This document shows, piece after piece, positions 1-9,339 of a DNA stretch of 9,809 nt; positions within the stretch are counted from its first letter, which is position 1, and each line of letters opens with the position of its first letter. A program made the translations under genes and the position numbers. This DNA comes from Frankiales bacterium. Its GTDB lineage: Bacteria; Actinomycetota; Actinomycetes; Mycobacteriales; SCTD01. Under the pieces are notes generated by a model. It ran no database searches. It was not told where the DNA came from and saw only the letters and a program-made list of their open reading frames with translations. The stretch covers positions 1 through 9,809 of the forward strand of contig JAOPWI010000275.1 in the NCBI GenBank assembly GCA_025965755.1, written 5' to 3'.

Positions 1-1
1 G

Positions 2-1495
2 GTGGTCGTCGCCCCGCTGCACGGCCCGGACGCCGTCCTCGCCGTGCTCGTCGCGGAGCACGACGGCCCGGTGCCGGCGCGGCAGGTCGAGGCGCTCGAG
101 CTGCTCGCCGCGCACGCCGGCGTCGCCGTCGGCAACGCGCGCCTGCACGAGCAGCGCCGGGCCATCGAGGGGGTTCTCGCCCACCAGGCGGTGCACGACA
201 GCCTGACCGAGCTGGCCAACCGCCGGCTGCTCCAGGACCGCGCCGCCGACGTGCTGGCCGAGCGCGACGGGGAGACGGTCGCCGTCCTGCTGCTGGACCT
301 CGACGGGTTCAAGGAGATCAACGACACCTTCGGCCACTCGTACGGCGACGGGCTGCTGCGCCAGGTCGCCGCCCGGCTGGCCGCCACCGTGCGCGCCACG
401 GACACGGCCGCCCGGCTCGGCGGCGACGAGTTCGCCCTGCTCGTGCGCGGCCTGCAGGACCGCGCGGACGCGGAGCGGACGGCGGCCCGTGTCCAGCAGG
501 TGCTGCAGCAGCCGTTCCTCGTCGACGGCATCACGCTGGACATCGAGGGCAGCATCGGCGTCGCGCTCGCGCCGGACCACGGCCACGACATCGACACGCT
601 GCTGCGCTGCGCCGACGTCGCGATGTACATCGCCAAGCGCGACCGCGCCGGCATCACGGTCTACGACCCGGGCTTCGACCAGCACACCCCGGACCGGCTG
701 GCGCTGCTCGGCGACCTGCGCCGCGCACTCGACGACCCGGCGCAGCTGCAGCTGCACTACCAGCCCAAGGTCGACGTCGCGCTGGGTGGCCTCGTCGGCG
801 TGGAGGCGCTGCTGCGGTGGCGGCATCCCGAGCGCGGCATGGTCGCGCCGGCGGAGTTCATCGGCACCGCCGAGGGCACCGGCCTCATCCACCCGCTGAC
901 CCGGCACGTCCTGGACACCGCCCTCGCCCAGGGGCGCCAGTGGCAGGACGAGGGCCAGTGGGTGCCCATCGCGGTCAACCTCAGCGCCCGGTCGCTGCTG
1001 GACGTGTCGCTCACCGGGCACATCGCGGACCTGCTGCTCAAGCACCAGGTGCCGGCCGCCCTGCTGCGCCTGGAGATCACCGAGACCTCGATCATGGCCG
1101 ACCCGAGCCGCGCGCTCGACGTGCTGCACGGGCTGGCCGCGCAGGGCGTGCGCCTGTCGATCGACGACTTCGGGACCGGCTACTCCTCGATGAACTACCT
1201 GCGGCTGTTCCCGGTCGACGAGCTGAAGGTCGACCGCACCTTCGTCAGCCAGATCTGCACCGACAGCAACGACACGGTCATGGTCCGGAGCATGATCGAG
1301 CTCGGCCACAATCTCGGCATGCACGTCGTCGCCGAGGGCGTCGAGGACCAGGCGACGCTGTCGGCCCTCGCCGAGCTGGGCTGCGACATCGCGCAGGGCT
1401 CCTTCACCGGCCCGCCGATGCCGGCCACCGACCTCGCCAGCTGGGTGGCGGAGAACCTGAGCCGCCGCGGCGGGGCGGCGCAGCCCGCCGCGTAG
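2..1495 (+). CDS. GAF-GGDEF-EAL cyclic-di-GMP synthase/phosphodiesterase, 5' truncated
   Basis: This protein can both make and break the second messenger cyclic di-GMP. The visible part is 497 residues. The reading frame is open to the left edge, so the GTG at position 2 is probably not the true start. Residues 1-50 look like the end of a GAF sensor domain, with the typical closing stretch AVGNARLHEQ. A GGDEF domain follows (about 70-225) with an intact GGDEF at 140-144 and an inhibitory RxxD site (RATD, 131-134) exactly five residues before it, so product inhibition is likely. The EAL domain (about 245-485) has EAL at 268-270, VNLS, EITE, DDFGTGYSS from 388, LKVD at 408-411 and AEGVE at 444-448. 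The catalytic metal ligands therefore appear present and both activities are plausible. The usual QGYxxxRP loop reads QGSFTGPP, a small deviation outside the active-site metals. A hairpin overlaps the stop codon. Confidence 0.93.
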   Translation: MVVAPLHGPDAVLAVLVAEHDGPVPARQVEALELLAAHAGVAVGNARLHEQRRAIEGVLAHQAVHDSLTELANRRLLQDRAADVLAERDGETVAVLLLDLDGFKEINDTFGHSYGDGLLRQVAARLAATVRATDTAARLGGDEFALLVRGLQDRADAERTAARVQQVLQQPFLVDGITLDIEGSIGVALAPDHGHDIDTLLRCADVAMYIAKRDRAGITVYDPGFDQHTPDRLALLGDLRRALDDPAQLQLHYQPKVDVALGGLVGVEALLRWRHPERGMVAPAEFIGTAEGTGLIHPLTRHVLDTALAQGRQWQDEGQWVPIAVNLSARSLLDVSLTGHIADLLLKHQVPAALLRLEITETSIMADPSRALDVLHGLAAQGVRLSIDDFGTGYSSMNYLRLFPVDELKVDRTFVSQICTDSNDTVMVRSMIELGHNLGMHVVAEGVEDQATLSALAELGCDIAQGSFTGPPMPATDLASWVAENLSRRGGAAQPAA

Positions 1496-1516
1496 CGGCC
1501 CGCCGGCGCGGCCGCT
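1494..1516 (+). terminator. Hairpin at the stop codon of the GGDEF-EAL gene
   Basis: A perfect 7-bp stem (AGCGGCC at 1494-1500, GGCCGCT at 1510-1516) with a 9-base loop begins inside the TAG stop codon. There is no T tract, as is common in high-GC actinomycetes. GC-rich DNA forms such stems by chance fairly often, so this is a candidate terminator only. Confidence 0.4.
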
Positions 1517-1580
1517 CCGGTCGCTGCTCGACCCGCCCGGACGCTGCGGCCACCCGTGCCACGATGACCGCCGGCCGGCC

Positions 1581-1587
1581 GAGGGAG
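1581..1587 (+). promoter_or_regulatory. Shine-Dalgarno that sets the start of the acyl-CoA ligase
   Basis: GAGGGAG lies 6 bases before the GTG at 1594 and 9 bases before the ATG at 1597. The in-frame ATG at 1564 lies upstream of this site and has no comparable site of its own, so translation most likely begins at 1594 or 1597. I used ATG 1597. No convincing -35/-10 pair was found between the upstream stop codon and this site. Confidence 0.65.
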
Positions 1588-1596
1588 CAGCACGTG

Positions 1597-3156
1597 ATGG
1601 AGATCGACGTCGACGCGATGTGGCGGCGCAACCACTGGGTGACGCACGTCGAGCGGCACGCGTTCAGCAACCCCGGCGGCCCGGCTCTGCGCTTTCGCGG
1701 GGTCACCACCACCTGGCTGCAGCTGCGCGACCGCGTCGCGGCGCTGGCCGGTGCGCTGGCCCGCCGCGGGGTCATCCCGGGCGACCGGGTGGCTGTCCTC
1801 ATGTCCAACCGGCCGGAGTTCCTCGAGTCCGCCCTGGCCATCAACCGGCTGGGCGCCATCTGCGTTCCGGTCAACTTCCGGCTGACCGTCGACGAGGTCG
1901 CCTACGTCCTGCAGGACGCCGGCTGCGAGGTCGTCATCGCGGACGAGGCCGCCACCGCGACGGCCGACGCGGCCCGCGCCGGGCGCCCAGTCCGCCTCGT
2001 CGTGGCCGGCGCGCTGCCCGGCGGGCTGGACGCCGAGGCCTACGACGCGCTGCTCGCCGAGGCGGAGCCGCACCCGCTGACGAACGTGGCCGAGGACGAG
2101 CCGGCGCTGATCATGTACACCTCGGGCACGACGGGCCGCCCGAAGGGGGCGGTGCTGTCGCACCAGAACCTGCAGGTGCAGGCCCTGAACGTGGTGCGCG
2201 CGTGGCGGCTGTTCGACGACGGCGAGGTCAACCTGTGCGCCGCGCCGCTGTTCCACATCGGTGCCATCGGCTCGGTGGTGCCCCTGCTGCTGCTGGGCGG
2301 CTGCATCGTCATCCAGCCCAGCGGCGCCTTCTCCTCCACCGAGGTGCTCGACGCCCTCGAGTCCGAGCGGGTCACCTGCGTCTTCCTCGTGCCGACGCAG
2401 TGGCAGGCGCTGGTCGAGGACCCGTCGGTGCCCTCGCGCGACCTCAGCCGCATGCGCACCACCTGCTGGGGCGCGGCGCCCGCGTCGACGACGCTGCTGC
2501 AGCGGATGGCCGAGGTCTTTCCCGGGGCGACGAACGTCGCGACGTTCGGGCAGACCGAGATGTCGCCCATCACCTGCGTGCTCGACGGCGAGGACACGCT
2601 GCGCAAGATCGGGTCGGTCGGCCGGCCGGTGACCACGGTCGCCGTCCGCGTCGTGGACACCGAGATGAACGACGTCGCACCGGGCGAGGTCGGCGAGATC
2701 GTCTACCGCGGCCCGACGACGATGCTCGGCTACTGGCAGAACCCCGAGGCGACGGCGCAGGCCTTCGCCGGCGGCTGGTTCCACTCCGGCGACCTGGTCC
2801 GGGTCGACGAGGACGGCTTCTACTACGTCGTGGACCGCGCCAAGGACATGATCATCTCGGGCGGCGAGAACATCTACTGCGCCGAGGTCGAGAACGCGCT
2901 GGCCGCCCACCCCGCCATCCGCGAGGTGAGCGTCGTCGGCCGCCCGCACCCCAAGTGGGGCGAGACGCCGGTGGCGGTCGTCGCCCTGCGCGACCCGGCC
3001 GCGCAGCTGCCGGTGGCCGAGCTGCGGGCCTGGGCCCGCGAGCGGCTCGCCTCCTACAAGCTGCCCACCCAGGTCGAGGTGGTCGACGCCCTCCCGCGCA
3101 ATGCCAGCGGGAAGGTCGTCAAGGGCACGCTGCGCCAGCAGTTCGGGCGGGCCTGA
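1597..3156 (+). CDS. Acyl-CoA ligase (FadD5-like, ANL superfamily)
   Basis: This 519-residue enzyme should activate a carboxylic acid with ATP to an acyl-adenylate and then to the acyl-CoA, in the cytoplasm. The length is normal for the family. Adenylation-domain motifs are intact: the phosphate-binding loop TSGTTGRPKG at about 175-184, FGQTE at 317-321, and the SGDL...DRAKDMIISGGENIY hinge segment ending at 427. The C-terminal PRNASGK carries the expected catalytic lysine, K506. The FGQTEMSP and WGAAPAS segments resemble mycobacterial FadD5 as I remember it. The substrate is not readable from the sequence; a medium or long fatty acid or a steroid-derived acid is likely. The gene starts about 100 bases after the GGDEF-EAL stop, next to a good ribosome site. 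It may be transcribed with that gene or alone. Ligase function is secure; the FadD5 subfamily is moderately so. Confidence 0.93.
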   Translation: MEIDVDAMWRRNHWVTHVERHAFSNPGGPALRFRGVTTTWLQLRDRVAALAGALARRGVIPGDRVAVLMSNRPEFLESALAINRLGAICVPVNFRLTVDEVAYVLQDAGCEVVIADEAATATADAARAGRPVRLVVAGALPGGLDAEAYDALLAEAEPHPLTNVAEDEPALIMYTSGTTGRPKGAVLSHQNLQVQALNVVRAWRLFDDGEVNLCAAPLFHIGAIGSVVPLLLLGGCIVIQPSGAFSSTEVLDALESERVTCVFLVPTQWQALVEDPSVPSRDLSRMRTTCWGAAPASTTLLQRMAEVFPGATNVATFGQTEMSPITCVLDGEDTLRKIGSVGRPVTTVAVRVVDTEMNDVAPGEVGEIVYRGPTTMLGYWQNPEATAQAFAGGWFHSGDLVRVDEDGFYYVVDRAKDMIISGGENIYCAEVENALAAHPAIREVSVVGRPHPKWGETPVAVVALRDPAAQLPVAELRAWARERLASYKLPTQVEVVDALPRNASGKVVKGTLRQQFGRA

Positions 3157-3178
3157 CCCGGCGCGATCCTCGCCCGCG

Positions 3179-3196
3179 CCGACCGCCGGCCGTCGG
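3179..3196. repeat. 18-bp imperfect dyad between ligase and phosphatase genes
   Basis: CCGAC (3179-3183) and GTCGG (3192-3196) form a 5-bp inverted repeat, with further pairing inside after one mismatch. It lies 23 bases after the ligase stop and directly before TAGTCT (3197-3202), which fits an actinomycete -10 box but has no recognisable -35. It could be a weak terminator for the ligase or an operator for the phosphatase gene. The rest of the 143-base gap shows only the ribosome site of the next gene. Confidence 0.3.
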
Positions 3197-3283
3197 TAGT
3201 CTGGGGTGGCACGACCAGCACTGGCCGGGCCAGCCCCGCGGTAGGGGTCGAGCTGACGCGCCCGCCTGACCCCACTGCCTGCC

Positions 3284-3289
3284 AGGAGG
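3284..3289 (+). promoter_or_regulatory. Shine-Dalgarno of the PAS-GAF-SpoIIE phosphatase gene
   Basis: A full AGGAGG ends 10 bases before the GTG at 3300. The spacing is slightly long but the match is perfect. It selects this GTG over any upstream start in the open frame. Confidence 0.7.
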
Positions 3290-3299
3290 CTGACCCCGC

Positions 3300-5420
3300 G
3301 TGTCCGAGCCGTTCCACGCGGCGGGTGGTGACGCGGCCGGCATCCCCGAGGCCGGCCGCGCGCTGTGGGATCTCGCGATCGACGCCGCCGGTGTGGGCAC
3401 CTTCGATCTCGACCCGGTCACCGGCACGCTGACCTGGGACGACCGGATGCTGGCCCTGTTCGGCTACGCCCGCAGCGAGTTCGGCGGGACGGTGGACGCG
3501 TTTCGCCAGCGCGTCCATCCCGACGACCTGCCCCGGGTGCTCACCGCCCTGCAGTCGGCCGTCGACACCTGCGGCACCTTCGAGGTGGAGTGCCGCGTCG
3601 TCCGTCCCGACGGCACGCGGTGGGTACAGGCCCGCGGGCGCACGCTCTGCGACGAGAGCGGGGCCGCGGTCCGCCTGCTCGGGGCGGCGTACGACACCAC
3701 GGTCGTGCACGAGGGGGAGACCCGGACGACGCGGGTCCTCGAGACCATGTCCGCCGCGTTCTACGCGCTGGACCGCCAGTGGCGCTTCAGCTACGTCAAC
3801 GCCGAGGCGGAGCGGCTGCTCGGCCGGCCGCGCGAGGAGCTGCTCGGCGGCAACCTCTGGGCGCTGTACCCGGCCACCGTCGGCTCGCAGTTCGAGGCCA
3901 GCTACACCCGCGCCATGGACAGCGGCGAGAGCGTCGTCTTCGACGCGTACTACCCGGAGCCGCTCAACGGCTGGTACGAGCTGCGGGTGTGGCCCTCGCC
4001 CGACGGGCTCGGCGTCTACTTCCTCGACGTCACGGCACGAAAGGCCGCCCTGAGCAGGGCGGCACTGCTGTCGGAGGCCACCGCGGCGCTGACCGACACC
4101 CTCGTTCCGGAGGAGGCGGTGGCCCGGCTGGCCCGCATCGTCGTGCCGGCGCTGGGCTCCGCGTGCATCGTGACCCTCGTCGACGACGACGCCGACCCTC
4201 AGGACTGGCGCCGACAGCTGCGCGACCTGAGCTGGTGGCACGACCAGCCCGAGCTCAGGCCGGTCCTGGACCGCTACGCCCGGGCGCGCCTGCCCGACTT
4301 CGACGACCGGTCCCTGGTGTCCCAGGCGCTGCGCGAGGGCCGCCCCATCGTGGTCCACGACGCCGCCGAGGCCATCGCGGCGACCCTGCGCAGCCCCGAG
4401 ACGCAGCAGCTGATCCGCCAGCTGGCACCCCGATCCGCCGTCATGCAGCCGATGCGGGCCCGCGGGCGCACCCTCGGCCTGCTGACGATCTACTGGAACG
4501 ACCGGGACGAGCCCAGGCAGGAGGACCTGGACACCATCGCCGAGCTCGGCGGCCGGGCCGGCCTGGCCCTGGACAACGCCCGCCTGTACGAGCAGCAGCG
4601 CCGCCTCGCGGAAGGGCTGCAGCGCAGCCTGCTGACCGCCCCGCCGGAGCCCAACCACCTGCAGATCGTCGTCCGCTACGAGCCGGCCGCCGCGGCGGCC
4701 GAGGTCGGAGGCGACTGGTATGACGCCTTCATGCAGGCCGACGGGGCCACCATGCTGGTCATCGGCGACGTCGTCGGGCACGACGTCAACGCCGCCGCCG
4801 CCATGGGCCAGGTGCGCGGCCTGCTGCGCGGCATCGCGGCCACGACCGGCGACGGCCCGGCCGCGGTGCTCAGCCGCCTCGACAGCGCGATGGACCTGCT
4901 GCGCGTCGGGACGACGGCGACCGCCGCGGTGGCCCGCTTCGAGCAGACGCCCGAGGAGCGCGACATCGGGCTCACCCGCCTCACCTGGTCCAACGCGGGC
5001 CACCCGCCGCCCGTCCTGATCGGCAGCGACGGCGGGGTGGTCGTGCTGGACGGCGGAGTGAGCGGCCAGGACGAGGCAGACCTGCTGCTCGGCATCGACC
5101 CGCAGAGCCACCGGCGGGAGTTCGAGATCCGCATCATGCGACCGGCGACCCTGCTGCTCTACACCGACGGGCTCGTCGAGCAGCGGGGCCAGTCGCTCGA
5201 CGACGGCCTGGCCCGGCTGGTGGCCACCGCGCGCGAGCTGGTCGCCGCCGGGCTGGGCCTGGACGACCTGTGCGACGAGCTGCTGGACCGGATGCTCCCG
5301 GAGCGCTCCCAGGACGACGTCGCCATCACGGCGGTGCGCCTGCACCCGCTCGACCGGCCGCGCCCGGCGGAGGCCGGCCCGCAGGTCATCCCGCCCGGTG
5401 TCCCCGACCCGCCGGACTGA
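3300..5420 (+). CDS. PAS-PAS-GAF sensor protein phosphatase, SpoIIE/PP2C type
   Basis: This 706-residue protein probably senses a small molecule, redox state or light and dephosphorylates a serine on an anti-sigma-factor antagonist, as RsbU and RsbP do in partner-switching pathways. A first PAS domain spans about 20-138 (HPDD and DGTRWVQ are typical PAS_3 features). A second PAS domain spans about 145-250, ending in DVTARK. A GAF domain spans about 252-436, ending in LALDNARLYEQQ. The C-terminal phosphatase domain runs from about 440 to 695 and has the metal-binding set: EVGGDWYD (468-475), GDVVGHD (489-495), NAGHPPP from 565, YTDGLVE (621-627) and QDDVAI (D672, D673). All acidic ligands are there, so it should be active. 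There is no kinase domain, transmembrane segment or signal peptide, so it is cytoplasmic. No antagonist or anti-sigma partner lies in the window. Its end is 8 bases from that of the convergent diguanylate cyclase gene. Confidence 0.94.
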   Translation: MSEPFHAAGGDAAGIPEAGRALWDLAIDAAGVGTFDLDPVTGTLTWDDRMLALFGYARSEFGGTVDAFRQRVHPDDLPRVLTALQSAVDTCGTFEVECRVVRPDGTRWVQARGRTLCDESGAAVRLLGAAYDTTVVHEGETRTTRVLETMSAAFYALDRQWRFSYVNAEAERLLGRPREELLGGNLWALYPATVGSQFEASYTRAMDSGESVVFDAYYPEPLNGWYELRVWPSPDGLGVYFLDVTARKAALSRAALLSEATAALTDTLVPEEAVARLARIVVPALGSACIVTLVDDDADPQDWRRQLRDLSWWHDQPELRPVLDRYARARLPDFDDRSLVSQALREGRPIVVHDAAEAIAATLRSPETQQLIRQLAPRSAVMQPMRARGRTLGLLTIYWNDRDEPRQEDLDTIAELGGRAGLALDNARLYEQQRRLAEGLQRSLLTAPPEPNHLQIVVRYEPAAAAAEVGGDWYDAFMQADGATMLVIGDVVGHDVNAAAAMGQVRGLLRGIAATTGDGPAAVLSRLDSAMDLLRVGTTATAAVARFEQTPEERDIGLTRLTWSNAGHPPPVLIGSDGGVVVLDGGVSGQDEADLLLGIDPQSHRREFEIRIMRPATLLLYTDGLVEQRGQSLDDGLARLVATARELVAAGLGLDDLCDELLDRMLPERSQDDVAITAVRLHPLDRPRPAEAGPQVIPPGVPDPPD

Positions 5421-5441
5421 AGCGATCCTCAGCGGCGCTTC
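5419..5441. terminator. Possible bidirectional terminator between convergent genes
   Basis: GAAGCG (5419-5424) pairs with CGCTTC (5436-5441). Inside, CC (5427-5428) can pair with GG (5434-5435) around a five-base loop, leaving a two-base bulge. The stem starts in the phosphatase stop codon and encloses the stop of the opposite-strand gene. It is modest in length, without T tracts, and may be chance, but the position is right for shared termination. Confidence 0.35.
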
Positions 5442-6364
5442 TCGGCGTACATCGCGCGGTCGGCCCGGGCCACCAGCTCCTCGGCGGTCATGCCCTCGTG
5501 CCAGGACGCGACCCCGACGCTGGCCGTGACGCGGTGCAGCTGACCGGCGTAGGTGATCGGGCGGCGCACCGCGGCCCGGATGCGGTCCGCGGCGCGGGCG
5601 ACCACCGGCAGCTGCGCGTCCAGAACGATCGTCACGAACTCGTCGCCGCCGTACCGGGCCACCAGGTCCCCGGCCCGGGTGGCCCCGCGCAGGCGCCGTC
5701 CGACGACGCGCAGGACGTGGTCGCCGGCGGCGTGGCCGTACGAGTCGTTCAGCTGCTTGAAGTGGTCGAGATCGGTGAACAGCGCGGCCAGCGGCTGGTG
5801 CGACCGCTGCGCCCGGGCCACCGCCGCCGTCAGGGCGTCGTCCAGCATGCGGCGGTTGGCCAGGCCCGTGACCGGGTCGTGCAGGGCCGCCTCGTTCATC
5901 AGCTCCTCGAACTCCATGCGCTCGGTCACGTCCCGCAGCACGACGCCGTACGTCGTCCCGCCGGCCGGGGACGGGGCGCCGTAGGCGTGGACCCAGACCG
6001 CGCTGCCGTCCCGGTGCAGCATGCGGAACCGGGAGGAGAGCGGGCGCGCGCCGTCCAGGAGCTGCTCGATCGAGAGGCGCACCTCGGCGACGTCGTCGGG
6101 GTGCACGAGCGAGAGGGCGTCACGGCCGACCAGCTCCTCCGGCATCAGCCCCAGCAGCTGCTGGCAGGAGGGGGACACGGCCCGGCAGACCGCTGGCGGC
6201 TCGAGCAGCGCGAGCAGGTCACGGCTCATCGCGACCAGCTCGGCCAGCCGGCGGACCTCGGCGTCGCCCGGGTCGGGGGGAATCAGGATCTCCGGGCGGG
6301 TCTTCGGCCGGTCTGCTCGGACATGGCGGGCCTCCAGAGGGGCGCTCGAGCAAGAGGTTGCCAC
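5429..6364 (-). CDS. PAS-GGDEF diguanylate cyclase, start uncertain
   Basis: This protein makes cyclic di-GMP from two GTP. In the 311-residue reading from a GTG at 6364, a PAS domain occupies about 42-150 (LVHPDD, DVTERMEFEE). The GGDEF domain follows from about 158 with LHDPVTGLANRR, the metal-site segment FTDLDHFKQLND, an inhibitory RAGD (230-233) five residues before GGDEF (239-243), and ends ADRAMYAEKRR. It should be an active, product-inhibited cyclase without an EAL domain. The start is doubtful. The GTG has no ribosome site, and its first 17 codons use A or T at the third position far more than the rest of the gene. A strong GGAGG-ATG pair (ATG at 6324) sits inside this stretch but in another frame that stops after 13 codons. 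A lost C near 6307 would join that ATG to the domain frame, giving 298 residues. The gene is convergent with the phosphatase and divergent from the SDR. Confidence 0.88.
   Translation of the reverse strand: MATSCSSAPLEARHVRADRPKTRPEILIPPDPGDAEVRRLAELVAMSRDLLALLEPPAVCRAVSPSCQQLLGLMPEELVGRDALSLVHPDDVAEVRLSIEQLLDGARPLSSRFRMLHRDGSAVWVHAYGAPSPAGGTTYGVVLRDVTERMEFEELMNEAALHDPVTGLANRRMLDDALTAAVARAQRSHQPLAALFTDLDHFKQLNDSYGHAAGDHVLRVVGRRLRGATRAGDLVARYGGDEFVTIVLDAQLPVVARAADRIRAAVRRPITYAGQLHRVTASVGVASWHEGMTAEELVARADRAMYAEKRR
6331..6335 (-). promoter_or_regulatory. Strong Shine-Dalgarno before an ATG out of frame with the cyclase
   Basis: On the minus strand GGAGG is followed after 6 bases by an ATG at 6324. 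That frame reads MSEQTGRRPARRS and stops with TGA at 6285-6283. The site looks like the cyclase's real ribosome site, displaced by a one-base frame break, or like the start of a short leader peptide. Confidence 0.55.
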
Positions 6365-6481
6365 GTCACGGCGGTGCCGGACGGCAGATCACCCGAAGCG
6401 CAGCGCGGGTCATCGCCCGGTCACCGGCCGCCCGGCCCGCACCCGCGAGGCGACCCCCCGGGGAGCGGCCGGCGCGCTGGC

Positions 6482-6501
6482 CGCAGGCCGTACGGTCTGC
6501 G
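6482..6501. promoter_or_regulatory. 20-bp palindrome over the likely -10 box of the SDR gene
   Basis: The halves of positions 6482-6501 are complementary at 9 of 10 pairs; the only break is the G6487/T6496 pair. The core is CCGTACGG and the outer arms are CGCAG and CTGCG. TACGGT (6491-6496), which fits the actinomycete -10 pattern TANNNT, lies inside it. No good -35 lies at normal spacing. Length and symmetry suit a dimeric repressor such as a TetR-family protein; the regulator is unknown. It lies 27 bases before the GTG start. The rest of the 163-base gap to the cyclase shows only a short CCGGTcACCGG dyad (6417-6427) and low-information GC runs. Confidence 0.5.
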
Positions 6502-6514
6502 CGGACCCCCTGTC

Positions 6515-6520
6515 GAGAGG
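6515..6520 (+). promoter_or_regulatory. Shine-Dalgarno of the SDR gene
   Basis: GAGAGG ends 7 bases before the GTG at 6528. This fixes the start, because the open frame continues upstream by more than 500 bases without being coding. The resulting protein begins MSALSDGRVVVVTG, placing the Rossmann strand where the family has it. Confidence 0.65.
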
Positions 6521-6527
6521 ACTGCTC

Positions 6528-7418
<891 letters not shown>

Positions 7419-7425
7419 ACGGCCG

Positions 7426-7454
7426 TTGACCTGCCGCCGGCAGGTGCCTACGGT
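7426..7454 (+). promoter_or_regulatory. SigA-type promoter of the Baeyer-Villiger monooxygenase gene
   Basis: TTGACC (7426-7431) and TACGGT (7449-7454) are separated by exactly 17 bases and fit the actinomycete housekeeping consensus TTGACN/TANNNT. The expected transcription start is around 7460-7462, leaving a leader of about 25 bases that contains the weak ribosome site GCAGG (7474-7478). This gives the monooxygenase its own promoter despite the short gap after the SDR gene. Confidence 0.72.
7429..7445. promoter_or_regulatory. Operator-like inverted repeat inside the monooxygenase promoter
   Basis: ACCTGCC (7429-7435) and GGCAGGT (7439-7445) are perfect complements around a 3-base centre. 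The 17-bp dyad overlaps the last bases of the -35 and fills most of the spacer, where a bound repressor would block RNA polymerase. A related dyad, CTGCCcGGCAG followed by GT, lies 28 bp upstream (7404-7414, centre to centre) across the SDR stop codon, so GGCAGGT occurs twice. It could instead be a short terminator hairpin for the SDR gene. Confidence 0.55.
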
Positions 7455-7484
7455 GCGCCGAACCGAGCAGAGAGCAGGTCAGCC

Positions 7485-9309
<1,825 letters not shown>

Positions 9310-9314
<5 letters not shown>

Positions 9315-9339
9315 CGGGCCTCACCCCAGGCGCGTCAGC
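9310..9339. terminator. Bidirectional terminator hairpin between convergent genes
   Basis: GCTGACG (9310-9316) pairs perfectly with CGTCAGC (9333-9339). After one G/G mismatch, GCCT (9318-9321) pairs with AGGC (9328-9331) around a six-base loop. The 11-bp stem encloses the stop codons of both convergent genes, which are only 6 bases apart. There is no T tract, as is usual for high-GC actinomycetes. Being symmetric, it could end transcripts from both sides. Confidence 0.6.

Noticed and set aside
1560..1565. CACGAT as a -10 box for the ligase
   Set aside because: It does not fit TANNNT and no -35-like hexamer lies 16-19 bases upstream.
817..1593. Upstream extension of the ligase reading frame into the EAL gene
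   Set aside because: It overlaps the EAL coding region and reads as low-complexity A, R, G and P; the ribosome site at 1581-1587 puts the start at 1594 or 1597.
1195..2949. 584-residue open frame on the minus strand opposite the ligase
   Set aside because: Low-complexity composition without motifs; the plus strand has the complete ANL ligase motif set.
3266..3297. Direct repeat of CTGACCCC (3266-3273 and 3290-3297) before the phosphatase
   Set aside because: Only two 8-base copies in C-rich sequence around the ribosome site, with no promoter element beside them; likely chance.
3054..5345. 763-residue open frame on the minus strand opposite the sensor phosphatase
   Set aside because: It is a mirror of a high-GC gene. 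Its translation is rich in R, G, A, V and H with no domain, while the plus strand encodes clear PAS, GAF and phosphatase motifs.
6417..6463. Short CCGGTcACCGG dyad and a CCCCGGGG run in the cyclase/SDR gap
   Set aside because: Short GC palindromes are expected often at this base composition and neither lies by a promoter element I can support.
6021..6527. Upstream extension of the SDR frame over the diguanylate cyclase
   Set aside because: It is antisense to the PAS domain and not SDR-like; the GAGAGG site and the normal N-terminal distance to TGAGRGIG support GTG 6528.
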